Positions 32,719-41,188 of a stretch of DNA of 64,000 bases are shown here, piece after piece. The stretch spans positions 1,240,001 through 1,304,000 of the forward strand of contig NZ_VUKD01000001.1 of NCBI RefSeq assembly GCF_009193155.1, written 5' to 3'. The first letter of the stretch is position 1, and each line of letters opens with the position of its first letter. Position numbers and translations under genes: made by a program. The notes below the pieces were generated by a model that saw only the letters and a list, made by a program, of their open reading frames with translations, was not told the origin of the DNA and ran no database searches. The DNA is from Georgenia subflava (GTDB lineage Bacteria; Actinomycetota; Actinomycetes; Actinomycetales; Actinomycetaceae).

Positions 32719-32910
32719 GCCCCAGCCTCCCGAGACCCTGCCTCCGAGACCCAGGCTCGCGAGACCCAGGCTCACGGGCGCTCGGGCCGGACCTCGGCCC
32801 GCGAGCGCCCCAGCCTTTCGAGACCCAGCCTTTCGAGAGCCAGCCTTTCGAGAGCCAGCCTTTCGAGGCCCAGGCTCCCCGAGGCCCAGGCTCCCCGAGA
32901 CCCAGGCTCG
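32692..32910. repeat. Nested repeats between convergent genes
   Basis: A 37-bp block (GCTCGGGCCGGACCT at its start) occurs at 32692-32728 and again at 32780-32816. It is followed by about four 14-15 bp units of CCAGCCTTTCGAGA type and two of CCCAGGCTCCCCGAG type up to ~32910. The gap between the convergent aminotransferase and phosphotransferase holds no gene; the repeats may act as a two-way termination zone. Confidence 0.75.
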
Positions 32911-32964
32911 CGGGCTCGGTCGCTCCGAGCCCTCGCCCAGGCTGCCTCTCCCGAGGCTTCGGCT

Positions 32965-33897
32965 TCAGGACAGAACCGACTCGGCCTCGGCGAGCGCCGC
33001 CCGTACGCCCGCCGTGACGTCTCGACCCGGCTCCTGGCATCGGTGGAGCGCGAGCTGCAGGCGGCACCAGACGATCCTCGCGGGCAGGCCGTCGGTCTCA
33101 CCCGCCGCGCGGGCGTGGCCACGCAGGGCTGGCGCGACGGCGCTCGCCGGTATGCCGACGAAGTCCCACGCCGCGTCGAGCAGCCCCGCACCGGCGAAGT
33201 CGATGAGCCCGACGTACCGGCCGTCCGCCGCGATCACGTTCTCCGCGTGCACGTCACCGTGGCACAGCACCAGGTGCTCGCCGTCGAGCGCGGACGGGGC
33301 GAGGAGCCCGAGCAGCCTCAGGACCCTGGCGGCGAGGTCGCGCCCGACCGCTCCCGATCCCCGGAGTGTCTCGAGCGACCGGCGGGGGTCCACCTCGGGA
33401 TGCTGCCGGAAGGTGCGCAGGCCGGAGGGGGCTGCTGCCGGCTCGACGGCGTGGAGCGCCGCCAGCTCGGCGCCGACCGACTCCCAGACAGCCGGGGCGC
33501 CGTCGCCCGGACGCAGGCTCGCACCCGGAAACAAGGACGTGACGAGCACCGGCACCGGCGCCAGGTCCGGGTCGTCCTCGATGCCGAAGATGCTGGGTGC
33601 ACTGACGCCCAGCTCCCGTGCGAGCCCCGCCACCCGGGCATGGGTCATGCACGCCGCCACCGCCTCACCGGCGAGATGGGGCACCTTCAGCCCGATCTCG
33701 CCGGTGAGCCGCAGGACCGTGCTGGTCGCACCCACCCAACGATCCGGCGACGGCGCCACGGCCGGGAGACCGTGCCGTCGGCCGATCTCGGCGACGGCAG
33801 CTGGTGCGAGCGTCGTGGGCGTGGGCGTGGGCGTGGGCGTGGGCGTGGGCGTGGGCGTCGACGGCGTGTGTGTCGCGGGAGTCTGGACGTCGGCCAC
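32965..33897 (-). CDS. Aminoglycoside-phosphotransferase-fold kinase
   Basis: About 310 residues from GTG 33897 (start uncertain; the frame is open further upstream into the next gene). The catalytic loop is LCHGDVHAENV and the metal-binding Asp is in GLIDFAGAG, the APH/choline-kinase pattern. The N-lobe Lys is in IGLKVPH. A Thr-Pro repeat of seven dipeptides lies before the kinase fold, encoded by a perfect hexanucleotide repeat. The substrate cannot be told; macrolide, hydroxyurea-type, sugar or thiamine kinases share this layout. A resistance role is not shown. Confidence 0.72.
   Translation of the reverse strand: MADVQTPATHTPSTPTPTPTPTPTPTPTTLAPAAVAEIGRRHGLPAVAPSPDRWVGATSTVLRLTGEIGLKVPHLAGEAVAACMTHARVAGLARELGVSAPSIFGIEDDPDLAPVPVLVTSLFPGASLRPGDGAPAVWESVGAELAALHAVEPAAAPSGLRTFRQHPEVDPRRSLETLRGSGAVGRDLAARVLRLLGLLAPSALDGEHLVLCHGDVHAENVIAADGRYVGLIDFAGAGLLDAAWDFVGIPASAVAPALRGHARAAGETDGLPARIVWCRLQLALHRCQEPGRDVTAGVRAALAEAESVLS
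33815..33856. repeat. Hexanucleotide simple repeat (GTGGGC)7
   Basis: Seven perfect copies lie inside the 5' part of the phosphotransferase frame and encode Thr-Pro dipeptides. Unit changes add or remove two residues without shifting the frame. Confidence 0.9.
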
Positions 33898-34037
33898 CTC
33901 TCGAGTATCCGCGGCGACTCTCGCTCCTGCGGTGGCTCCGTACACGCACGCACAGGCATCCGAAACCACAACCCGCACCCGAACCCGCTCCCGAGCCGCG
34001 CCTCCTGCCCCGACCGCGGAAACCGCTGGCCCGGCGA

Positions 34038-35549
34038 TCACCCCGGCTCCGCCGTCGGGGCGCCCGAGCGGCTGAGTCGGGCCAGGGCGCAGGTGGCCGG
34101 CCCCTCGAGGACCTCGCCGCCGGCGGTGAAGCGGGAGCCGTGCAACGGGCAGTCCCACGAGTGCTCGGCATCGTTCCAAGACACGATCCCACCCAGGTGC
34201 GTGCACGCTGCGGACAGCCGCGTGGTGCGGCCGTCGACGGTGCTCACCGCCACCGGGCGCTGCCCGTCCAGCTCCACCCGGCCCTCCCCCTCGGGCGGGG
34301 CCACGCCGGTCGAACGCACCCGCGGGCTCGCCCAGTCCGCCGCGAGGCGGGCGGCGACGCCGGCGTTGAACCGGACGGCCTGGTCCAGGCCGGTCAGTGC
34401 GCTGGGGCGCCAGGTGCGCAGCGAGTGCGCCCAGGGGATCTGGCCGTCAAGGACGATCGCCGAGAGCGTCAGCGCCGCGCCGACGGCCATGGCCATGCCC
34501 CACTTGTCGTAGCCGGTGGCCACCAGGACACGGTCGGAACCGGGGACCAGCGGTCCCACCGAGGGCAGCTGGTCCATGCCCCGGTAGTCCTGCGCCGACC
34601 AGACGTGGGTCGGCGTTGCCCCCGGGAAGTGGTCCGCGGCCCACCGGGTCAGCTCCATCACGTGCTCGCGCTCGGACAGGGCCCGCCCGGTGGGGTGACC
34701 GGAGCCGCCCACGAGAAGTCGCTCGTCGCCGTCGGCGCCGGCGGTACGCAGCGACCGGGTCGGGGCGTCGGCGGAGATGAACATGGGACGCGGGATGTCG
34801 CCGGGCACCTGCAGCGCGATCGCGTAGGAGCGGGAGGGCTCGAGCCGGGCGAAGAACGCTCCGCGGTCGAGGACCGGGGTGCCGGTGGCGAGCACCACCT
34901 GGTCGGCGACGATCTCGCCGTCCGCGAGCCGCAACCGGCACGGCCGGGTGCCGTCCAGGCCAAGCACACGGCGGCCAGTGAAGATCTCGCCCCCGTGTGC
35001 CTCCACGTCAAGCGCGAGCGTGGTCAGCACGTCGAGCGGGTCGAGCTGCGCCTGGTCGGCGAGGCGGACGGCCCCGAAGGTCTCGAACGGCAGGCCCGCG
35101 TCCTCCAGCCACTCCACCGGCAGACCCGCCTCGTGCACGGCGTCGTGCTCCGCCCCGACCGCGTCACGTCCCTGCTCGGTCGCGGCATAGGTGATCGCCG
35201 GGCGGCGCTGGACGGGCACGTCGTGCTCCGCGCAGTACCGCAGCAGCCACTGCTGGCCCTCGATGTTCCCTGTGACGTAGTCCCGGACCGTGCTCGGGGA
35301 GTGACGCCTGGCGATACGCGAGAGCTTGGTCCCCTGGAGCACCGTCACCTTCGCAGTGGTGTTGCCGGTGGTGCCCGCCCCCACGTGACGGGCCTCCACC
35401 ACGGCGACGGAGCACCCGGAACGTGCGAGCAGGAGCGCCGTCGTCAGGCCCGTCAGACCCGCGCCCACGACCACGACGTCGAACCGGCGGCCGGAGGGCG
35501 GTGGCGGGTAGGCGGGCAGGTCGGGGCGGTCCAGCCACAGCGACGTCAT
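34038..35549 (-). CDS. FAD oxidoreductase with C-terminal Rieske domain
   Basis: A 503-residue protein. The N-terminal DAO-type FAD domain opens with FDVVVVGAGLTGLTTALLLA; GTTGNTTAKVTVLQGTKLS follows as in this family. Residues ~400-500 form a Rieske [2Fe-2S] domain with CTHLGG and CPLHGSRF (Cys-x-His, Cys-x2-His). ATG 35549 has GGAGG upstream. Related fusions are common in actinobacteria and cyanobacteria and pass electrons between FAD and the cluster, but the substrate (an amine or amino acid oxidase fold) is unknown. It is divergent from the STAS gene at 35677. Confidence 0.87.
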   Translation of the reverse strand: MTSLWLDRPDLPAYPPPPSGRRFDVVVVGAGLTGLTTALLLARSGCSVAVVEARHVGAGTTGNTTAKVTVLQGTKLSRIARRHSPSTVRDYVTGNIEGQQWLLRYCAEHDVPVQRRPAITYAATEQGRDAVGAEHDAVHEAGLPVEWLEDAGLPFETFGAVRLADQAQLDPLDVLTTLALDVEAHGGEIFTGRRVLGLDGTRPCRLRLADGEIVADQVVLATGTPVLDRGAFFARLEPSRSYAIALQVPGDIPRPMFISADAPTRSLRTAGADGDERLLVGGSGHPTGRALSEREHVMELTRWAADHFPGATPTHVWSAQDYRGMDQLPSVGPLVPGSDRVLVATGYDKWGMAMAVGAALTLSAIVLDGQIPWAHSLRTWRPSALTGLDQAVRFNAGVAARLAADWASPRVRSTGVAPPEGEGRVELDGQRPVAVSTVDGRTTRLSAACTHLGGIVSWNDAEHSWDCPLHGSRFTAGGEVLEGPATCALARLSRSGAPTAEPG

Positions 35550-35676
35550 GACGTACCTCCGTGCTCGGGGTTCCATCCTCTGGCCAAGCAGACGCAGGGG
35601 CCAGCGCAGAGCACGGTCCGGAATCTTCCGTGCCGGGTCCTGTCCCTGGTGGCGGTTCCTGTGCCACGCTTGCGGC

Positions 35677-36108
35677 ATGACCGCGCACGACGACGGGCAG
35701 CCGGCGCCCGACGGCACCACCGCGCACGAGGTGGGGACGGACCGCTCCAACGGGATCGGTGCCGTCAGTCTGCTGACCTCGGAGGTCCGTCTGCGCCTGA
35801 TCCTGTCGGGTGAGGTCGAGAGCAGCCTGCGGAAGGAACTGACCGAGGCGATCGACGACGCGGAGTCGACCGGGCTTCCCGTCGACGTCGACACCAGGTC
35901 CGTGACCTTCATGGACTCCTCGGTCATCGCCCTGCTGGCCCGCCTGGCCTACCGCCGGCCCGAGCAGCGGCTGCGGTTCATCGACCCACCGGACCTGGTG
36001 CGCTTCCTGCTCGGGGTGACCCAGCTCGGTGCCGTCGTGGACGTCCTCGACCACGACCCAGGATTCCCCGAGAGCTCCACGGCGTACGGGCGGCCCTCAG
36101 GGCTCTGA
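35677..36108 (+). CDS. STAS-domain protein with conserved Ser
   Basis: A 143-residue protein. After a polar ~30-residue leader comes a STAS fold with VTFMDSSVIALLARLA, the SpoIIAA-like loop with candidate phospho-serine. This fits an anti-sigma-factor antagonist in a stress-sigma switch. ATG 35677 lies 6 nt after CACGCT, the same arrangement as for the gene at 52652. The downstream gap is filled with hairpin-forming repeats. Confidence 0.78.
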   Translation: MTAHDDGQPAPDGTTAHEVGTDRSNGIGAVSLLTSEVRLRLILSGEVESSLRKELTEAIDDAESTGLPVDVDTRSVTFMDSSVIALLARLAYRRPEQRLRFIDPPDLVRFLLGVTQLGAVVDVLDHDPGFPESSTAYGRPSGL

Positions 36109-36160
36109 CGCGAGGCCCGTGAGGTTGCACCCGGGTGCGGGCGCGAGCCCTCGGTGCCTC

Positions 36161-36276
36161 GGGGATGCGGCGCCGTTTCCGCACCCGCACCGGAGTGCAG
36201 CGCCGTCCCGTACCCACATCTGCGGTGCAGCGCCGTCCCGCACCCGCCCCGGGGTGCGGCGCCGTCCCGCACCTCC
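36161..36276. repeat. Tandem ~30-bp hairpin-forming repeats
   Basis: Four units (36161, 36192, 36222, 36251) share the core TGCRGCGCCGTCCCGCACC. Within a unit GGTGCGG can pair with CCGCACC around CGCCGT, so the RNA would form a row of small hairpins between the STAS and SDR genes. No gene is supported in 36109-36383. Confidence 0.75.
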
Positions 36277-36383
36277 GGGTGCGGCTGCCGACCAGGCGGT
36301 CCAAGGTTGGGCAGGGCCTGTGCGGCCGCGCCTGCAGGTGCCGCACGCCCGTGCACCGATCAGATTCGTCGAGGGGACTCGCC

Positions 36384-37298
36384 ATGTACGAGCCACGCCA
36401 CACCCATGCCGATCAGCTGTTCTTCCAGAGCCCGGTGAGCCGGTACTCGGCCATCGAGCCGCCCGAGCAGCACCAGGACGAGCCGGGCCTCGACGCCGAC
36501 CTCGTCCCGCAGGCTGACCTCGGCGAGTTCTCGTACCGCGGCACCGGGCGCCTGGAGGGACGCAAGGCCCTCGTGACCGGGGGAGACTCCGGGATCGGCG
36601 CCGCCGTCGCGATCGCGTTCGCCCGCGAGGGGGCGGACGTGGCGATCACCTACCTGCCCGCGGAGGAGGTCGACGCGCAGAAGGTCGCGCAGCTCATCAC
36701 CGACTGCGGCAGCAGGGCCGTCACGATCCCCGGCGACCTCACGAATGCCCGGTTCTGCCAGGAGGTCGTCGACCAGGCTGCCGCTGAGCTCGCAGGTCTG
36801 GACATCCTGGTGAACAACGCGGGGAAGCAGGTGATCTCGCGCAACCTCGAGGACCTCAGCGACGAGCAGGTGGAGCAGACGTACCAGACGAACATCATCG
36901 CGATGTTCCGTACGACCCGGGCGGCCCTGCAGCACCTGCCCGAGGGGTCGACCATCATCAACACCACCTCGGTGGAGGCGTACCAGCCCGCGCCGATACT
37001 GCTGGACTACGCGTCCACGAAGGCGGCGATCAACAACTTCTCCAAGGGGCTCGCGCAGCAGCTGGCGCCGAAGGGCATCCGGGTCAACGCCGTCGCGCCG
37101 GGGCCGATCTGGACACCCATCCAGCCTTCGGACGGCCAGCCGCCGGAGGAGCTGCCCGAGTTCGGCAAGAGCACCGCGCTCGGCCGGGCCGGCCAGCCGA
37201 CCGAGGTCGCCGCCGCCTTCGTCTTCCTCGCGTCGCCGGAGTCCAGCTTCGTCGTCGGCGAGACGCTCAACGTCAACGGCGGTATGCCGACGCCGTAG
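36384..37298 (+). CDS. Short-chain dehydrogenase, general-stress type
   Basis: A 304-residue SDR with the ~45-residue N-terminal extension of the YghA / general-stress-protein-39 group (HADQLFFQSPVS). The cofactor site is VTGGDSGIGAAVAIAF, then LDILVNNAGKQ, catalytic Ser in INTTSVEAYQ and Tyr-x3-Lys in DYASTKAA. ATG 36384 follows GAGGGGA. Such enzymes reduce aldehydes or oxidise sugars with NAD(P) and are often stress-induced, which fits the adjacent STAS gene. Confidence 0.9.
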   Translation: MYEPRHTHADQLFFQSPVSRYSAIEPPEQHQDEPGLDADLVPQADLGEFSYRGTGRLEGRKALVTGGDSGIGAAVAIAFAREGADVAITYLPAEEVDAQKVAQLITDCGSRAVTIPGDLTNARFCQEVVDQAAAELAGLDILVNNAGKQVISRNLEDLSDEQVEQTYQTNIIAMFRTTRAALQHLPEGSTIINTTSVEAYQPAPILLDYASTKAAINNFSKGLAQQLAPKGIRVNAVAPGPIWTPIQPSDGQPPEELPEFGKSTALGRAGQPTEVAAAFVFLASPESSFVVGETLNVNGGMPTP

Positions 37299-37481
37299 GG
37301 CCGGCAGCAGCAGGCCGTGCGGCGGTGGGCAGTGCGGCACTAGGTCGCGCGGCAGTGGCCGAGCGGACGTGGGCCGGGGCGGACGTGGACCGAGCGGACG
37401 TGGGCCGGGCGCGTTCGACCGGCCGCTGCCCGCGAGCGGCGTGAGCCGAACGGTGTGCGACGGGGTCAGGCGGGGAGGTGG

Positions 37482-38432
37482 TCAGACGGGCTCGATGCTC
37501 ACCTGCTCGGCGAAGGTCTCGATCTGGTCCCGTCGCCCGGTCCCCAGACCGCGGCGGGTGACGTTGAGGGCACCGGCGGCGACGCCGAGACCGACCGCGG
37601 AGCGCAGGTCAGCGCCACGTCCCGTGCCGACGGCGATCCCGGCGGTCATCGAGTCACCGGCTCCCTTGTTCTCCCGGGTGCTGACCTTCGGTGGTGTCAG
37701 GAGGTGGGCGCCGTCGTCGTCCACCACCAGGGTGGGGTCGGCCGCACGTGAGACCACGATCGCCGCAAGGCCGTCCTTGATCATCGACTTCCCGGCCGCA
37801 CAGAGCGCACCGAGGCTGTCGTCGTCGGCGAAGCCGCCCTCGATGAGCTCCTCGTGGCTGATCTTCAGGATCACACCGTCGGCGCCGACCACCTCGCGGG
37901 CCTGGTCGCCGGAGAGGTCCGCGACGACCGGTTTCCCCGCGGTACGGAGATCGGCTGCCAGCCGGCCGAAGAAGCTGGCCGGCACGCCGAGGTCGTCGTC
38001 GGCGCCGGTGATGACGCACACGTCGGCCTCCATGGAGTTGACGAGCATGGTGCCGTAGATGTCGTCCTGGGCATGCCGGTCGAGGGCGGGGGAGCGCATG
38101 ACGACGATCTCGTCCCGCTCGCCCTGCCGGTAGTCGATGATGTGTGCGCTGATGCCCGTGGTGTGGGTGACCTGCAGCTCAAGACCTTCGGCTCGTGCGA
38201 GTGCTGCGGCGGCCATGCCGGTCTCCCCGCCGAAGGGCCCGCACAGGACCGAGCGGGCGCCGAGGGTCGTGGCCATCCGGGCCACCCAGAGCCCCTGGCC
38301 GCCGGGGTGGACGTGCACCTGTGGGTCGTCGGGAGCATCCGCTGTCGTCTCGACGGTGATCTCGAGCAGCGGGCCGACGGACAGCACCGAGACGACCGGG
38401 CCGGACGGGTCTGCCTGGGACTCGGTGCTCAC
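37482..38432 (-). CDS. PfkB-family sugar kinase
   Basis: A 316-residue ribokinase-fold protein. The N-terminal glycine signature is HVHPGGQGLWVARMATTLGA and the C-terminal catalytic segment is ENKGAGDSMTAGIAVG with the catalytic Asp. LGARSVLCGPFGGETG resembles 1-phosphofructokinase and tagatose-6-phosphate kinase relatives. GTG 38432 has GGGAG upstream. The substrate is not evident. It is isolated: convergent with the SDR gene and facing a long repeat region upstream. Confidence 0.82.
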   Translation of the reverse strand: MSTESQADPSGPVVSVLSVGPLLEITVETTADAPDDPQVHVHPGGQGLWVARMATTLGARSVLCGPFGGETGMAAAALARAEGLELQVTHTTGISAHIIDYRQGERDEIVVMRSPALDRHAQDDIYGTMLVNSMEADVCVITGADDDLGVPASFFGRLAADLRTAGKPVVADLSGDQAREVVGADGVILKISHEELIEGGFADDDSLGALCAAGKSMIKDGLAAIVVSRAADPTLVVDDDGAHLLTPPKVSTRENKGAGDSMTAGIAVGTGRGADLRSAVGLGVAAGALNVTRRGLGTGRRDQIETFAEQVSIEPV

Positions 38433-38578
38433 GGGTTGCTCTCCCTCGGTGCGGTGCGGATGCGGTGTGCGGGCTGCTGCGCGTCGCCTGGCTCGTCAGT
38501 ATTCGGGACCGCCATCCCTCCCGCACCACGGGCGCAGCGGCGCACCCGGACGCCTGTTGCGCCACGGGAGGTGTTGGC

Positions 38579-38724
38579 GGTATCCGAAACCCTGCTGCGT
38601 CGCGGTGTGCCGGGCGGCACCCGAACGCCTGCTGCGTCGTGGTGTGCGGGCGGTATCCGAACGCCTGCTGCGTCGTGGTGTGCGGGCGGCACCCGAACCC
38701 CTGCTGCGCCACGGATGTGCGGGC
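38579..38724. repeat. 36-bp tandem repeats
   Basis: Units begin at 38579, 38616, 38652 and 38688, with a degenerate copy before them. The common core is CCTGCTGCGTCGTGGTGTGC. The unit heads alternate GGTATCCG and GGCACCCG, a 72-bp higher-order pattern. Confidence 0.85.
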
Positions 38725-38870
38725 GAGGCAGAACCTCTCCCGACGGCACCCACGCGCAGTGCGCGCACCTCCCGCACCAGCGGGAGGCGGGCACGGACCG
38801 ACCTCGCCGGTGACGCCGCCAGATCGCGCCGGTGGGCGGGGCCGTCTCCTCAGGAGCACCATGGTCGCAT

Positions 38871-38996
38871 CGCAACGGTCGCAACGGTCGCAACGGTCGC
38901 AACGGTCGCAACGGTCGCAACGGTCGCAACGGTCGCAACGGTCGCAACGGTCGCAACGGTCGCAACGGTCGCAACGGTCGCAACGGTCGCAACGGT
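38871..38996. repeat. Perfect 9-bp minisatellite, 14 copies
   Basis: CGCAACGGT repeats 14 times without a mismatch (126 bp). Perfect identity implies recent expansion or active homogenisation. Confidence 0.95.
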
Positions 38997-39179
38997 CGTG
39001 GCGCCCGCAACATCGCGGCTGCAAGCACGGCCAGCACGGCCAGCACGGTCAGCAGGACCAGGGCGGCCGGGAAGGCAGGACGGGCAGGACGGCCGGGACA
39101 GGCAGGACGAGCAGGACAGGCAGGACAGGCAGGACGGCCGGGACAGGCAGGACTGCCACGACCGTGAAGGAGGTGCTCC

Positions 39180-39929
39180 ATGACCGGACGCCTGCCCGAC
39201 CAGCCGGTCGGTCTCCCGGTGAGCCTCCAGAACTGGGAGTCGCTGACGTTCCTGCACTGGGCCATCCGGCCCGAGGTGGTCCAGCGGCTCCTTCCGGACG
39301 GGCTCGAGGTCGACAGTTTCGACGGCGACGCCTGGGTGGGCGTGACACCGTTCCGGATGCGGGACGTGCGCGCCGGCGCCCTCCCACCGGTGCCGCTCCT
39401 GTCCGTCTTTGCGGAGGTGAACCTGCGCACCTATGTCCGAGCCCGTGACGGCACGTCCGGACTGTGGTTCTTCTCGCTGGAGTGCCCGCGGCTTGCGGTC
39501 GTCCTTGCCCTGCGAGCATTCGCCGTCCCGTACCGGTGGGCCGACGTCGAGATGGTGGATGGCGCGGACCGGTACGAGTACCGCAGTCGCCGGCGCGACG
39601 CGCAGATGCGAGCCGTCGTGACGGTCGGTGAGTCCGTGGAGGCTGACGAGCGCCTCGACTTCCTCACCGGCCGCTGGTCGGCCTACACCCACCGGTGGGG
39701 CCGGCTCTGGCGCGTGCCGGTGGAGCACGAACCGTGGCCGCTGCACCAGGCCGAGGCCCACGTCGCCGTCGGGTCGCTGCTCGCGGCAGCCGGGCTGCCC
39801 ACGGTCCGGGAGCCGCCCCTGGTGCACTTCTCACCGGGCGTGCACAGCAGGATCGGCGCACCGCGGCCCGTGCCGGCACCCCGGGTTTCGAGGAGGTGGA
39901 AACCTCCGAGCATGTCGAGGAACGTCTGA
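39180..39929 (+). CDS. DUF2071 (YqjF-like) protein
   Basis: A 249-residue protein. Family landmarks are LTFLHWAIRPEVVQRLLPDG, FDGDAWVGVTPF, EVNLRTYVR and LTGRWSAYTHR. AAGGAGG sits just before ATG 39180. The family is widespread and of unknown biochemical function (acetoacetate-decarboxylase-like fold in some descriptions). The C-terminal Arg/Pro tail is not conserved. A hairpin follows the stop immediately. Confidence 0.88.
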   Translation: MTGRLPDQPVGLPVSLQNWESLTFLHWAIRPEVVQRLLPDGLEVDSFDGDAWVGVTPFRMRDVRAGALPPVPLLSVFAEVNLRTYVRARDGTSGLWFFSLECPRLAVVLALRAFAVPYRWADVEMVDGADRYEYRSRRRDAQMRAVVTVGESVEADERLDFLTGRWSAYTHRWGRLWRVPVEHEPWPLHQAEAHVAVGSLLAAAGLPTVREPPLVHFSPGVHSRIGAPRPVPAPRVSRRWKPPSMSRNV

Positions 39930-39947
39930 GGCCCCGACGGCGGGGCC
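39930..39947 (+). terminator. Hairpin after the DUF2071 gene
   Basis: GGCCCCG (39930-39936) and CGGGGCC (39941-39947) form a perfect stem with loop ACGG, starting right after the TGA. No T tract. Confidence 0.55.
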
Positions 39948-40049
39948 CGCCTTCCTGGTCCCGACGCACCCCCTGGGTCGGGCCACCTCTACATCGGCAG
40001 CGCCGGCTCCCGGCGGCCGACGTCGTCGTTCGTCGTGCCAGGTGCGCGT

Positions 40050-41057
40050 TCAGGCACCGACGTCCGCGTGCGCCGTGCGGCGCAGCGCGGCATGGAGGCG
40101 GTCCGGAGTGAGGAGCCCGACGACAGATCCTGCGCCGTCGGTCACGCGCACCACGCCGTCGCGACTGCCGGCCAGGGCCGAGAAGGCGACCTCGAGCGTG
40201 TCACCCAGACGCACCTGCCCCGTCGAGACCTCGGTCGCCGCGACGTCGTCCGGAAGGAGGTCTCCTGCCTCGAGCCTCGCCAACGAGAGCAGGCGTACTG
40301 CGCGGGAGTCGCCGATGAAGCTCTCGACGAACGGGGTGGCGGGCCGGGTCAGCACTGTCACCGGCGGGGCGACCTGCTCCAGCCGACCGCCCTGGCTGAA
40401 CACGGCGACCCGGTCACCGAGCAGGACTGCCTCGTCGATGTCGTGAGTGACCAGCAGGACCGTCGTACCGAGCTCGTCGTGGATGCGGCCGAACTCCTCC
40501 TGCAGCGATCGCCGGCCCTCGGGGTCGACGGCACCGAAGGGCTCGTCCATGAGCATCACCCGCGGGTTCGTGGCCAGGGCGCGCGCCACCCCGACCCGCT
40601 GGCGTTGCCCGCCCGAGAGCTCGTGGGGGTACCGCGGCCCGTGGAGGGCCGGATCCAGCCGGACGAGAGTCAACAGTTCTTCGACGCGTGCGGCGGTCCG
40701 TCGTCTGTCCCACCCGAGCAGGCGCGGGACTGTGGCGATGTTCTGGGAAACCGTGCGGTGGGGGAACAGGCCGACGTGCTGAATGACGTAGCCCATCCCG
40801 CGGCGCAGCTCGACCTCGTCCTGGGTGGCGATGTCCGACCCGTCGACGAGAACGCGCCCGGTGGTCGGCTCGACCAGCCGGTTGACCATGCGCAGCAGGG
40901 TCGACTTTCCTGAGCCGGAGGGACCCACCAGCGTCAGCAGCTCGTGCTCGGCGACATCTAGGTCGAGGCGCTCGACGGCGACGGTGCCGTCCGCATAGGT
41001 CTTGCCCACGCCGTCGAAGCGGATCAGCGGGTCGGCCGGGCTCTCGGTCTCGGGCAC
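40050..41057 (-). CDS. Glycine betaine/choline-type ABC transporter ATPase
   Basis: A 335-residue ATPase of the OpuCA/ProV type. Walker A is GPSGSGKST, the Q-loop region VIQHVGLFPH, the signature LSGGQRQR and Walker B VMLMDEPFGAVD. The last ~65 residues are a single CBS-like stretch (VVRVTDGAGSVVGLLT) instead of the usual pair. GTG 41057 lies 6 nt after TACCGT (leaderless). Its partners are on the other strand at 42138-44713, separated by a DMT-type gene. Confidence 0.9.
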   Translation of the reverse strand: MPETESPADPLIRFDGVGKTYADGTVAVERLDLDVAEHELLTLVGPSGSGKSTLLRMVNRLVEPTTGRVLVDGSDIATQDEVELRRGMGYVIQHVGLFPHRTVSQNIATVPRLLGWDRRRTAARVEELLTLVRLDPALHGPRYPHELSGGQRQRVGVARALATNPRVMLMDEPFGAVDPEGRRSLQEEFGRIHDELGTTVLLVTHDIDEAVLLGDRVAVFSQGGRLEQVAPPVTVLTRPATPFVESFIGDSRAVRLLSLARLEAGDLLPDDVAATEVSTGQVRLGDTLEVAFSALAGSRDGVVRVTDGAGSVVGLLTPDRLHAALRRTAHADVGA

Positions 41058-41188
41058 GCCCCGACGGTACCGCTGGCCGGGTGCCGGCGACGGTTGTGCC
41101 GAGGACCTGTCGCTCCTCGTGCGAGATCTTCCGACGACCCGTCGCGCCTCGTGGACACCGTCACCTCCCGCCCGGCGGTGCTGCCACG

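Larger units (their letters stand above)
38433..39179. other. 747-bp repeat-dominated intergenic region
   Basis: No gene is supported. All open frames here are products of repeat units divisible by three. It contains, in order, 36-bp repeats, a 9-bp array, and a Gly/Ala-coding degenerate array up to about 39160 (GGCAGGAC and CGGCCAGCA motifs). It lies between the divergent PfkB kinase and DUF2071 genes, whose promoters must be in it or at its edges. Confidence 0.7.

Noticed and set aside
29845-38432. A sulfoquinovose pathway formed by the YihT-like aldolase and the PfkB kinase
   Set aside because: The genes are 7 kb apart, unlinked, and no sulfoquinovosidase, isomerase or sulfolactaldehyde enzyme is seen between them.
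38579-38724. CRISPR array
   Set aside because: The 36-bp units abut with no spacers and differ from one another; no cas genes are in the window.
38832-39167. Repeat-encoded proteins (NGR, TVA, RCD or SQR repeats)
   Set aside because: A 9-bp unit keeps several frames open on both strands at once. There is no ribosome site or conserved start, so these are by-products of the array.
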